The notes under the pieces were generated by a model. That model saw only the letters and a program-made list of their open reading frames with translations. It searched no databases and was not told the origin of the DNA. Below, piece after piece: positions 24,323 through 32,557 of a stretch of 64,000 nt of DNA (within the stretch, counting starts at the first letter, position 1; each line of letters opens with the position of its first letter). The stretch is from Rhodoferax sp. GW822-FHT02A01 (lineage in GTDB: Bacteria > Pseudomonadota > Gammaproteobacteria > Burkholderiales > Burkholderiaceae_C): the NCBI RefSeq assembly GCF_038784515.1, contig NZ_CP152376.1, forward strand, positions 2,170,001 to 2,234,000, read 5' to 3'. Both the position numbers and the translations under genes were made by a program.

Positions 24323-25885
24323 TCAGGAAAGGTGTGCGGCCTTGCGACCGGAGGCGTAGTGCATGACTTCCTCCTGGCTGGTCTCGCGGGTGTTCAATGT
24401 GGTGACAAGGTGGCCTTCGTGGAATACGGCAATGCGGTCGGTCATGCCCATGATTTCCGGCAACTCGGAACTGATCATCACCACGCCTATGCCTTGTGCA
24501 GCAAGCTGGTCCAGCAGTTGGTAGATCGCATACTTGGCACCCACGTCAATGCCGCGTGTCGGTTCGTCGAAGAACAGGATGCGCGACTCCCGGAAGAGCC
24601 ACTTGCTGATCACCAGCTTTTGCTGGTTGCCCCCTGACAGCAGACGCACGGTCTGGCGCGTGCTGGGTGTGCGTATGCCCAGTGCTTCGATGTAATGCGC
24701 TGCAGCAGCCTGCTCCTTGTCGAAGCGGATCATTCCTGCACGGTTGGAGACGGCCTCCATATGTGCCAGGGTGATGTTCTGTGCCACGTTCATCTTGACG
24801 GCCAGACCGTCGTGTTTGCGGTCTTCCGACAGATAGGCCAAGCCTTGGCGTACTGCATCCACTGGCGAACGGATGGTCAGTTGCTTGCCCAGAAGATGCA
24901 CTTCACCTGCGTCTATGGGATCTGCGCCAAAAATCGCGCGTGCCACTTCGGTCCGCCCCGCACCCATCAGGCCGGCAAAGCCCAGGATTTCGCCCCGATG
25001 CAAGTTGAAGCCGATGTCATGGAAAGCACCTTTGCGGCTGAGCCCCTTCACCTGAAAGATCACCTCGGCCTGGGGCTGGCTGGTGCGCTTGGGAAACACA
25101 TCGTCCAGCGAACGCCCCACCATCTTGGCGACGATCTTTTCAACGCTGGTGTCGCAGAAGCGGTCGGTGGACACATAGCGCCCGTCACGCAACACGCTCA
25201 CGCGGTCGACGATATGCGCCAACTCATCGAGGCGGTGCGAGATATAGACGATGCCTACTCCCGCTCGCTTGAGCTCGTGGATGATGGCAAACAGCTGGCT
25301 GGTTTCGGAGTCGGTCAGCGACGAGGTCGGCTCGTCCATGATCAGCACCCGGGCGTCGAGCGACAGGGCCTTGGCGATTTCCACCATCTGCTGCTGCGCG
25401 ACCGACAGCGTGTGCACGATGGCATCCGGCGAAATGTCGACGCCCAGGCGGTCCAGGCATTGCTGGGCATCCTTGCGCAGCCGGACCTTGTCGATCAGCC
25501 AGGCCTTGCGTGGCTCGCGCGCCAGGTAGACGTTCTCTGCCACCGACAGGTGGGGCACCAGATTGAGTTCCTGGTGGATGATGGCAATGCCAGCGGCTTC
25601 GGACTGCGCGGTGGAATCGAAATGGCACACCTGTCCCAGGTATTCCAGTCGCCCGGCATCGGGCCGGTACTGGCCACTGATCACCTTCATCAACGTGGAT
25701 TTGCCGGCACCGTTTTCGCCACAGACGGCATGCACCTCGCCGCGCAGCACCTCAAAGCTCACCCCGTCGAGCGCGAGCACACCGGGGAACCGTTTGGTGA
25801 TGCCGTCCAGTCGCAACAAGGGAGCCGATGCATCGCCGCTGGCCGGGCTCTGGGCATGAACGTTGACGGACACTGGTTGCGGCAA
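24323..25885 (-). CDS. Sugar ABC transporter ATP-binding protein (RbsA-type double ATPase)
   Basis: About 520 residues with two nucleotide-binding domains. The first Walker A is GENGAGKSTLMK with LSVAQQQMVEIAKAL and Walker B VLIMDEPTSSL. The second half keeps AGLMGAGRTEVA (degenerate Walker A, usual in RbsA), LLSGGNQQK and ILFFDEPTRGID. TTG at 25885 is chosen because AGGAG lies 7 nt upstream; GTG at 25873 has no ribosome-binding site. It heads the reverse-strand operon of transporter, aldose dehydrogenase, alcohol dehydrogenase and tagaturonate reductase, with a GntR-box pair about 60-100 bp upstream. Confidence 0.92.
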   Translation of the reverse strand: MPQPVSVNVHAQSPASGDASAPLLRLDGITKRFPGVLALDGVSFEVLRGEVHAVCGENGAGKSTLMKVISGQYRPDAGRLEYLGQVCHFDSTAQSEAAGIAIIHQELNLVPHLSVAENVYLAREPRKAWLIDKVRLRKDAQQCLDRLGVDISPDAIVHTLSVAQQQMVEIAKALSLDARVLIMDEPTSSLTDSETSQLFAIIHELKRAGVGIVYISHRLDELAHIVDRVSVLRDGRYVSTDRFCDTSVEKIVAKMVGRSLDDVFPKRTSQPQAEVIFQVKGLSRKGAFHDIGFNLHRGEILGFAGLMGAGRTEVARAIFGADPIDAGEVHLLGKQLTIRSPVDAVRQGLAYLSEDRKHDGLAVKMNVAQNITLAHMEAVSNRAGMIRFDKEQAAAAHYIEALGIRTPSTRQTVRLLSGGNQQKLVISKWLFRESRILFFDEPTRGIDVGAKYAIYQLLDQLAAQGIGVVMISSELPEIMGMTDRIAVFHEGHLVTTLNTRETSQEEVMHYASGRKAAHLS

Positions 25886-25946
25886 TTGCAGACTCCTGGA
25901 GGCGGTAATGCGGGAAAGGGAAAAATGGCTGCCTGGGTTCAAAATG

Positions 25947-25987
25947 GGTAAGGCCACCCGACCTAATATGGCGTATTTGGCCTTACC
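25947..25987. promoter_or_regulatory. Inverted pair of GntR-type boxes before the sugar ABC operon
   Basis: GGTAAGGCCA (25947-25956) and TGGCCTTACC (25978-25987) are exact inverted copies separated by 21 nt; the right box is followed by AATT. The same arrangement with one base changed occurs in front of the altronate dehydratase gene. Each box is itself a near-palindrome of the FadR/GntR class (TGGTCNGACCA-like). The rest of the 26000-26124 gap holds a GC hairpin (CCCGGC-TGCT-GCCGGG, 26099-26114) just after the regulator's stop. Confidence 0.7.
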
Positions 25988-26124
25988 AATTGACGAATGG
26001 GGATGGGTGTTTACCCTGGGTTTGGAGGCTGAATGGCGGATTTCTGGCCGCAGCAGAGCCTCCCAAGGGGGCGGGGGTCATGCCAGCGTGCGGGATTTCC
26101 CGGCTGCTGCCGGGCGGAGTTAGC

Positions 26125-26835
26125 TCAGGACCATTCGCGCCGGTTGTTTTCCACCCAGCGCTGCTCGGAGGCCTGCAGGTGCGCGCGCACCGCGGTCTGG
26201 GCGGCCAGGACGTCGCGGTTTTCGAGTGCGCGCAGGATGGCTTCGTGCTCCTGTAGCGCAGTTGCCCAGGTCTGTCCTGATTCGGAGTGGGCGCTCAGGC
26301 GGGCTGTGATGGGGCTGTGGCGCTCATCGAAGAGTTCGCCCACCAGCCGCTCCAGCACCGTGTTGCCGGACATGGCTGCAATGGTCTGGTGAAACTGGCG
26401 GTCATAGGCTAGGGGGGAACGGTTCTGCGCCATGGCCGAAAGCATGTTGTCCAGGGTTTGCCGCAGCGTAGCCAGTGCTGCCGGTGTGGCCTTGGCGCAG
26501 GCCATTTGCACCACCGTTCCTTCGATTGCGGCTCGGGCCTGCATCAGTTCGATAGGGCTTTCCCCCATGGTTGCCTGTGCCTGCGGCTTGCGTTGGGTGA
26601 CGCTGCAGACGTAAACGCCGGCCCCCATGCGCACTTCCACGCAGCCTTCGATTTCCAGAGCAATCAAGGCTTCGCGCACGGAAGGGCGTGATACGCCCAG
26701 TTGCTGGGCCAGCTCACGCTCGGGCGGCAGGCGCGCGCCGACGGCGTAGTTGCCCTTGTCTATCAGGGTTCTGATCTGGTCGGCAATTTGCTGATACAGC
26801 CGACGGTTGTCGACTTGTTTCAATTGATCCAGCAT
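26125..26835 (-). CDS. GntR/FadR-family regulator of the sugar locus
   Basis: A regulator of 236 residues. The N-terminal winged helix reads LPPERELAQQLGVSRPSVREALIALE, the standard GntR signature. A C-terminal FCD ligand-binding domain spans about 90-225 and has metal-site His/Asp residues (YDRQFHQTIAAMSGN; later ITARLSAHSESG). The ATG at 26835 has AGGAG 5 nt upstream. The gene lies between two divergently arranged catabolic operons, both preceded by the same inverted boxes, so it is the likely local repressor responding to a sugar-acid intermediate. Confidence 0.92.
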   Translation of the reverse strand: MLDQLKQVDNRRLYQQIADQIRTLIDKGNYAVGARLPPERELAQQLGVSRPSVREALIALEIEGCVEVRMGAGVYVCSVTQRKPQAQATMGESPIELMQARAAIEGTVVQMACAKATPAALATLRQTLDNMLSAMAQNRSPLAYDRQFHQTIAAMSGNTVLERLVGELFDERHSPITARLSAHSESGQTWATALQEHEAILRALENRDVLAAQTAVRAHLQASEQRWVENNRREWS

Positions 26836-26903
26836 GCTCACTCCTAGGCGTTGTCTGGCAGTTTAAGTCACCGGTTGGATTCGCTCTGCGATTTGACACG
26901 CGG

Positions 26904-26941
26904 GGTCAGGCCAATTTATCATTAATCAAACTGGCCTGACC
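26904..26941. promoter_or_regulatory. Inverted pair of GntR-type boxes before altronate dehydratase
   Basis: GGTCAGGCCA (26904-26913) and TGGCCTGACC (26932-26941) are exact inverted copies with an 18-nt spacer, in the 152-bp divergent region between the GntR gene and the altronate dehydratase gene. The right box with its flank (TGGCCTGACCAATT) differs by one base from the box before the ABC operon (TGGCCTTACCAATT). Shared operators for one regulator are therefore inferred. Confidence 0.75.
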
Positions 26942-26987
26942 AATTTGAGTATATTCGGGCTTGCCTCATCCGACCGGAGACTTCCCC

Positions 26988-28517
26988 ATGACCATACAAG
27001 TGCCTGCGCTGATCCAGCTCAGCGATCTGGACAACGTGGCCGTTGCGCGCAGCCGCATCGAAGCCGGGCAAACCGTTGCAAGCGCCGCGAGCCGCGTTCT
27101 GGCAGTGGATGCCATAGATGCGGGCCACAAGATCGCGCTGCAGACCATCGGTGCCGGAGAACCGGTGCGCAAGTACGGACAAATCATCGGGCTTGCCACG
27201 CGCGCGATCGGTGCTGGCGAGCATGTTCACGTCCACAACGTGGACATGGTGGCTTCGCGCGCGCAGCATGGAGCGGGAGTGGATTACCGGGCCACGCCGA
27301 TCACCCATGATGGGGCAACGTTTGAGGGCATTGTGCGCCCCGATGGCCGTGTGGCAACGCGCAACTTCCTGGGCATTGTTGCCAGCGTCAATTGCTCGGC
27401 CACGGTGTGCCAACGCATCGCACAGCATTTCACGCCGCAGGTATTGCAGGACTATCCGAACGTGGATGGTGTGGTGGCAATCACCCATGGCCAGGGCTGC
27501 GGCATGGCCAGCAAGGGCGAGAGCATGGATGTGTTGCGTCGCACCCTGCGGGGCTATGCCGACCAGCCCAACTTTGCCGGTGTGTTGGTCATCGGCCTGG
27601 GTTGCGAGGTGAACCAGGTCGCCGGCATTGTGGACGGCCTGGCCCCACGTGGGCCAGGCCTTTTGGCCACATTGAAGATCCAGGAGGCTGGCGGAACACG
27701 AGAAGCCATAGCCGCAGGGATTGAAGCACTCGCTGCCATGCTGCCCATGGCCAACGAAGCCAGGCGTACAACCGTCAGTGCCAGCCATCTGGTGGTGGGT
27801 TTGCAGTGCGGTGGCTCCGATGGCTACTCCGGCATCAGCGCCAACCCGGTGCTGGGCGCTGCGGTGGACCTGCTAGTGCGCCATGGCGGCACGGCCATTC
27901 TGTCAGAGACGCCGGAGATCTACGGTGCCGAACACCTGCTCACTGCGCGTGCTGCGTCCCAGGCCGTGGCCGATCAGCTGATGGCGCGGCTGCAATGGTG
28001 GGAGACCTATACCTCGACCCATGGCGCCGACATGAACAACAATCCGTCGCCCGGAAACAAGGTCGGCGGCATCACGACCATATTGGAAAAGTCCCTGGGT
28101 GCGGTGGCCAAGGCAGGCAGCACCGGACTGATGGCGGTGTACGAATATGCGCAACCGGTGCGCGCGCACGGGTTGGTTTTCATGGATACCCCGGGCTACG
28201 ACCCGGTCTCCGCCACCGGCCAGGTCGCGGGCGGCGCCAACCTGATCTGCTTTACCACCGGGCGTGGTTCCACCTATGGCTGCAAGCCGACCCCTTCACT
28301 CAAGCTGGCCACCCACTCCGCGCTGTTCCAGCGCATGCGCCTCGACATGGACTTCGATGCGGGCACCGTGGTGGAAGGCAGCCAGACCATTGCCGAGGCA
28401 GGGCAGGAGCTGTTTGAGCTCATGCTGGCAACCGCTTCCGGACAGCAAAGCAGCAGCGAGCGCAATGGCCTGGGGGACAACGAGTTCGTTCCCTGGCAGC
28501 TCGGAGCGGTCATGTGA
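26988..28517 (+). CDS. uxaA: Altronate dehydratase (UxaA/GarD family)
   Basis: About 509 residues, comparable with E. coli UxaA (495). An N-terminal SAF domain (IALQTIGAGEPVRKYGQIIG, HVHNVDMV) is followed by the catalytic UxaA domain with VASVNCSATVC, THGQGCGM, GLGCEVNQ, LQCGGSDGYSGISANP and EMNNNPS-like DMNNNPSPGNKVGG, ending in FTTGRGSTYG. It dehydrates D-altronate to 2-keto-3-deoxygluconate. Galactarate dehydratase belongs to the same family, but the adjacent tagaturonate reductase-like enzyme favours altronate. The ATG at 26988 has GGAGA 7 nt upstream. The next gene overlaps the stop. Confidence 0.85.
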   Translation: MTIQVPALIQLSDLDNVAVARSRIEAGQTVASAASRVLAVDAIDAGHKIALQTIGAGEPVRKYGQIIGLATRAIGAGEHVHVHNVDMVASRAQHGAGVDYRATPITHDGATFEGIVRPDGRVATRNFLGIVASVNCSATVCQRIAQHFTPQVLQDYPNVDGVVAITHGQGCGMASKGESMDVLRRTLRGYADQPNFAGVLVIGLGCEVNQVAGIVDGLAPRGPGLLATLKIQEAGGTREAIAAGIEALAAMLPMANEARRTTVSASHLVVGLQCGGSDGYSGISANPVLGAAVDLLVRHGGTAILSETPEIYGAEHLLTARAASQAVADQLMARLQWWETYTSTHGADMNNNPSPGNKVGGITTILEKSLGAVAKAGSTGLMAVYEYAQPVRAHGLVFMDTPGYDPVSATGQVAGGANLICFTTGRGSTYGCKPTPSLKLATHSALFQRMRLDMDFDAGTVVEGSQTIAEAGQELFELMLATASGQQSSSERNGLGDNEFVPWQLGAVM

Positions 28518-29554
28518 GTACCATGGTGGAGTTTCTTCAACCACCTGTTCCCATGCAAGCTCTTGACGTACTCACCGTGGGTGAGGCCATGGCACTGTTC
28601 TCAGCGCGTACCACTGGGCCGCTGCCAGAAGTCGAGCAATTCAACCGTTCCGTCGCAGGTGCGGAGCTCAATGTGGCCATTGGCCTGAGCCGCCTGGGGC
28701 TGCGTGTCGGGTACGTCAGCCGCGTCGGCAACGACATGCTGGGTGAGTACCTGCTGTCGGCCATGGCGCGCGAAGGTGTGGATTGCCGCTATGTACAGCT
28801 GGACCGCCTGCACCCCACCGGCCTCATGTTCAAGTCGCGGGAGGAGTCCGGCAAGGATCCCAGTACGCAGTACTTCCGCAAAGGCTCAGCGGCCAGTCAC
28901 ATGGGGCTGGGCGACATGCCCCCGGATGCACTCCAGACGGTCCGGCATTTGCACATCACCGGCATCAGTCCAGCGCTTTCCGGCAGTGTGCGCGAGCTGG
29001 TGGAATACATGGTGCGTCAGGCGCGTGCGACGGGGGTTGCCATTTCGTTCGACCCGAATCTGCGCCCCAAGTTATGGGAGAGCGAAGCCGTGATGGTGCG
29101 CACCCTCAACGCGTTGGCTGCCCAATGCGACTTGGTCATGCCGGGGCTGGCGGAAGGCCGGCTTCTGACCGGACTCGACACGCCACAGGACATTGCCACT
29201 TACTACCTGGATCGGGGCGCCAGACAGGTCGTGATCAAGTGCGGACCGGCGGGGGCTTATTGCGCCAGTGCTTCGGCACAGGGAATGGTGAGCGGATTCC
29301 TGGTGCCGCAGGTGGTGGACACCGTGGGGGCGGGTGATGGCTTTGCCGTCGGTGTCATCAGCGCGCTGCTGGATGGCCTCACTCTTGCAGAGGCCGCCTT
29401 GCGCGGGAACGCCATCGGCGCCCGCGTGGTCCAGTATCCCGGTGACAACGACGGACTGCCCACGCGGGCTGAGCTGGAGATTGCAATGCATGCACCACGT
29501 ACGGGCGAAGTTGAAAGCGGTCCGCGCATGGAGGTCAGTCGAGCAAAGGCTTGA
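28514..29554 (+). CDS. kdgK: 2-dehydro-3-deoxygluconokinase (PfkB family sugar kinase)
   Basis: A ribokinase-fold kinase of 346 residues that phosphorylates KDG to KDPG. Landmarks are VGEAMALFSARTTGPLPE at the N-terminus, GGAELN-like GAELNVAIGLSRLG, FDPNLRPKLW near 175 and the anion-hole/catalytic motif DTVGAGDGFAVG near 275. The GTG at 28514 overlaps the dehydratase stop; an ATG lies 9 bases further on. It is the second gene of the operon and the last pathway step in this window; KDPG aldolase is elsewhere. Its end overlaps the convergent TauE gene by 20 bp. Confidence 0.88.
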   Translation: MSTMVEFLQPPVPMQALDVLTVGEAMALFSARTTGPLPEVEQFNRSVAGAELNVAIGLSRLGLRVGYVSRVGNDMLGEYLLSAMAREGVDCRYVQLDRLHPTGLMFKSREESGKDPSTQYFRKGSAASHMGLGDMPPDALQTVRHLHITGISPALSGSVRELVEYMVRQARATGVAISFDPNLRPKLWESEAVMVRTLNALAAQCDLVMPGLAEGRLLTGLDTPQDIATYYLDRGARQVVIKCGPAGAYCASASAQGMVSGFLVPQVVDTVGAGDGFAVGVISALLDGLTLAEAALRGNAIGARVVQYPGDNDGLPTRAELEIAMHAPRTGEVESGPRMEVSRAKA

Positions 29555-30305
29555 GCAGCATCCATGCAGCGGTAGCCAGCAGCATCCAGGCAAAGGCCAG
29601 GCGCATGCGCCGCTCGGGCAAGCGGTGGGCCACCGCGACACCGGCAGATACCGTAAACAGTCCGCCAATGGCCATGGGAAGCCCCATGGACCAGGCCACC
29701 CGGTGCGCGCCGCTGTAGGTCAGCAGGGCAATGATGGAGCTCGGTGCCACCAGAGCCAGCGAGAGGCTTTGCGCAACCGTCTGGCGTTGACCAAACCAGC
29801 CATTGAATATGGGCGTAGCCACCAGCCCACCACCGATGCCCAGCAGCCCCATGCTGCTGCCGCCCACGATTCCGACCAGGGGCAGGTAACGCAAGTCGCG
29901 TGGTTTGTTCTCCTCGGGGGCGGCGGTGGCATGGGTTCCGAACAGCATGCGCAGGGACAGCAACAGCAGGAATATGCTGAAGATGGTGCGCATGAGGTCG
30001 GTGGGCAAACGGGTAGCCATGTGCGCAACCAGCCAGGTGGTGATGCAGGCCAGCAAGCCAATCTGCAGCGCGGTCTTCCACGCAACCGGATGGCGCTGGC
30101 TGTAACGCAGCCAGGCGATCAACAGGTTGGGCACCATCAGGACCAGGGCCGTGCCTTGGGCCACCGCCTGGTCCAGTCCAAAGCCCAGCACCAGCATCGG
30201 AATGCAGATGATGCCGCCACCAATGCCAAACAGGCCACCAAAGAAACCCAGAGCTGCGCCCAGGCTCAGCATCATCAGAAGTTCAGGCAGGGAAATGGCG
30301 GGCAT
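29535..30305 (-). CDS. TauE/SafE-family membrane permease
   Basis: An inner-membrane protein of about 256 residues with roughly eight hydrophobic segments. It has the duplicated glycine motifs typical of the family, GFFGGLFGIGGGIICIPML near the start and GLLGIGGGLVATPIF mid-protein. Members export sulfite, sulfoacetate or other organic acids; the substrate here is unknown. The ATG at 30305 gives the family length, whereas longer upstream starts add a non-hydrophobic leader. It is divergent from the LysR gene. Confidence 0.88.
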   Translation of the reverse strand: MPAISLPELLMMLSLGAALGFFGGLFGIGGGIICIPMLVLGFGLDQAVAQGTALVLMVPNLLIAWLRYSQRHPVAWKTALQIGLLACITTWLVAHMATRLPTDLMRTIFSIFLLLLSLRMLFGTHATAAPEENKPRDLRYLPLVGIVGGSSMGLLGIGGGLVATPIFNGWFGQRQTVAQSLSLALVAPSSIIALLTYSGAHRVAWSMGLPMAIGGLFTVSAGVAVAHRLPERRMRLAFAWMLLATAAWMLLKPLLD

Positions 30306-30401
30306 GCAGGTGTGATGAAAAGGCGGTAGGTCAATGCTATTGCTTGCAGTCAATGGCATCAATGGCATCACAAGTAATTCATTCGGTAATAATTTGCACG
30401 A

Positions 30402-31325
30402 ATGAAAGACTCTCCAGACCTGCAGTTCTTCTCCATCTTGGCGCGCCAACCCAGTTTGGCCGCCGCCTCATTGGAGCTGGGTGTAACGCCGCCGGCCGTG
30501 AGCCGCAGACTGGCCCAGCTGGAGAAAAGACTGGGCGTGCGCCTCTTGAACCGGACCACCCGCCGTTTGAGCCTGACGGCCGAGGGCGAGCGCTACCTGG
30601 AAGAAGGCGGGCGCATCCTGCGCGAAATCGAAAGCCTGGAGCGCACCCTGGCGGCGGGGTCCGACGTGCCCCATGGGCTGTTGAGGATCAACGCTACCTT
30701 CGGTTTTGGACGGTGCCATCTGTCGCCAGTGATTGAGGCGTTCAGGCGGCTGTATCCGTCGGTGGAGATCGTTCTGGAGCTGACGGACCGATCCCTGGAT
30801 CTGGCAGCCCACGCCATGGATATCGGCATCCATTTCGGCGCACCACCGGACCGGCGCATCCTTGCGCGCAAGCTTGCGCCCAACCGGCGCTTTCTATGCG
30901 CTGCGCCCACCTATCTGCAGGGCCGCAAGGCTCCGACCGTGCCGCGCGATCTGCATGCCCATGAGTGCATCGTCATCCGTGAGAGCAGCACCGCTTTCAA
31001 CAACTGGCATTTGTCGGACGGGCAACACCAGGAGATGGTGAAGGTGTACGGCGGTCTGAGCACCAACTTTGGCGAGATCGCCGTGGAATGGGCGTTGGCC
31101 GGACACGGCATTGTGTTGCGCTCAGAATGGGATGTCGCACCGTATCTGCGTTCGGGGCAACTGCAGCGTGTGTTGCCCGCGTGGGAAGGACTGTCTTCGG
31201 ACATCTATGCCATCTATCCCCAGAGGCATCACCTGTCTTCGAAGGTAAGGGTGTTTTTGGATTTTTTGGCCGCAAGGTTTGCAGAGCAGCGTGAACCCAA
31301 GGCCCACAACGCCGACGTCTGGTGA
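30402..31325 (+). CDS. LysR-family transcriptional regulator
   Basis: 307 residues. The N-terminal HTH is FFSILARQPSLAAASLELG then VSRRLAQLEKRLGVRLLNRT. The effector domain follows from about 90 (LLRINATFGFGRCHLSP), as in the DsdC/CrgA-like subgroup. It lies between the divergent TauE permease and the co-directional SDR gene, starting 96 bp from the permease start. It is likely to regulate one or both. Confidence 0.92.
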   Translation: MKDSPDLQFFSILARQPSLAAASLELGVTPPAVSRRLAQLEKRLGVRLLNRTTRRLSLTAEGERYLEEGGRILREIESLERTLAAGSDVPHGLLRINATFGFGRCHLSPVIEAFRRLYPSVEIVLELTDRSLDLAAHAMDIGIHFGAPPDRRILARKLAPNRRFLCAAPTYLQGRKAPTVPRDLHAHECIVIRESSTAFNNWHLSDGQHQEMVKVYGGLSTNFGEIAVEWALAGHGIVLRSEWDVAPYLRSGQLQRVLPAWEGLSSDIYAIYPQRHHLSSKVRVFLDFLAARFAEQREPKAHNADVW

Positions 31326-31346
31326 CAGTCGGGGAGAAACGGCATC

Positions 31347-32150
31347 ATGGACTTGAAACTCGAATCAAAACGCGCACTTGTCACGGGGGGCAGCCGTGGC
31401 ATCGGCAAGGCGGTGGCGCGCGCACTGGCTGCCGAAGGTGTTGACGTGGCCTTGCTTGCGCGCGACCCGCAGCGTCTTGCGGCTGCAGCGACCGAACTGT
31501 CCGCGGCCAGCGGTCGTCGGGTGATCGGCGTGGCGGCCGACACCGGTGATCTGCAGGCCGTGCGGCGCGCTGTGGCCGAAGCCGAGGAAAAGCTGGGTGG
31601 TGGCATCGATATTCTGGTCAATGCCGCGGCTGAACCGGCTGGCTATGCGCCACCGCCGCCACTCGCAGACATCACCAGCGACTTCTTTCACCAGCAACTG
31701 GACATCAAGGTCATGGGCTACCTGCGCACGGCCCAGGCAGTGGCACCTGGCATGAAGGCGCGCGGCTGGGGTCGCATCGTCAACGTCAGCGGGCTGGCTG
31801 CGCGTTCCACCGGCAATGCCGTGGGCAGCATCCGCAACGTGGGCGTTTCGGCTCTGACGAAAAACTTGGCCGATGAGCTGGGGCCACATGGCATCAATGT
31901 GACGGCGGTGCACCCGGGTGTGACCGTCACTGAGCGCACCGCGGACATGGTGGCGCACCATGCGCAACGCCGCGGTGTGGACAAGGTGGTGGTTCAGGCG
32001 GAGCTGGATGCGGGCAACAGTACCGGGCGTGTGGTTACTGCAGAAGAGGTGGCGGACGTGGTTGTGTTTCTTGCTTCACCCAGGTCTCGCGCAATCAATG
32101 GCGATGCGGTTGCGGTGGGAGGCGGTGCTCCGCGCGCGATCCACTACTGA
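31347..32150 (+). CDS. Short-chain dehydrogenase/reductase (SDR)
   Basis: A Rossmann-fold NAD(P)-dependent oxidoreductase of 267 residues. The cofactor motif is VTGGSRGIGKAVARAL. The NAG-type motif is altered to VNAAAEP. The active-site Ser region is VNVSGLAARSTGNAVG, and the usual YxxxK position is replaced: the stretch after the Ser reads SIRNVGVSALTKNLA, with no Tyr where the catalytic Tyr is expected. It may therefore be inactive or use a different residue. It follows the LysR gene by 21 bp. Confidence 0.85.
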   Translation: MDLKLESKRALVTGGSRGIGKAVARALAAEGVDVALLARDPQRLAAAATELSAASGRRVIGVAADTGDLQAVRRAVAEAEEKLGGGIDILVNAAAEPAGYAPPPPLADITSDFFHQQLDIKVMGYLRTAQAVAPGMKARGWGRIVNVSGLAARSTGNAVGSIRNVGVSALTKNLADELGPHGINVTAVHPGVTVTERTADMVAHHAQRRGVDKVVVQAELDAGNSTGRVVTAEEVADVVVFLASPRSRAINGDAVAVGGGAPRAIHY

Positions 32151-32171
32151 GGTACGGGGCGGATGGTGGCG

Positions 32172-32372
32172 TTAGGCGCTCTCGACGAGTTCGACGACGG
32201 CACGTACCAGAGATTGGGAGTTGTCGGAGAAGGAGTACAGCCGCTCCAGGTCGTAATAGTGCGCGAAATTTTTGCCCCATTCTGCAAACTCCTCCAACGC
32301 GGCGTTCTGGTTGGGTGACATGCGTCGATTCTGGAAATCGACGTAGACCAGGTTGTCATGCACTGATTCCAT
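32172..32372 (-). CDS. Small unrecognised acidic protein
   Basis: 66 residues, preceded by AGGAG 6 nt before the ATG at 32372, which supports real translation. The sequence is soluble and rich in aromatic and acidic residues (LVYVDFQNRRMSPNQNAA, WGKNFAHYYDLERLYSF). No Cys motif, signal peptide or membrane helix is seen. It is convergent with the SDR gene and divergent from the PilU-like gene. I do not recognise the family. Confidence 0.6.
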   Translation of the reverse strand: MESVHDNLVYVDFQNRRMSPNQNAALEEFAEWGKNFAHYYDLERLYSFSDNSQSLVRAVVELVESA

Positions 32373-32557
32373 TGGGTTACTCCTTCATGTTGTCCCGAAG
32401 GATGCCGCCTGCGCGTGAGCAGGGCGAGCAGTGTTACGCGTGATTTACAAAACCCACTCCTTTGCCCCACGTCAAGTTTGCCCTGATTGCCGTTGGTCAA
32501 GTCTTGCGCCCACGATTACCATGTAAGCATGGGAAGAGGAAAAACGAAGGAGAGACC

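Noticed and set aside
24695..25951. 418-codon forward open frame opposite the ABC ATPase gene
   Set aside because: A shadow of the ATPase gene, whose Walker and signature motifs are on the reverse strand.
26099..26114. CCCGGC-TGCT-GCCGGG hairpin as terminator of the GntR gene
   Set aside because: It is well placed just after the stop but has no T-tract on the reverse strand, so I do not call a terminator.
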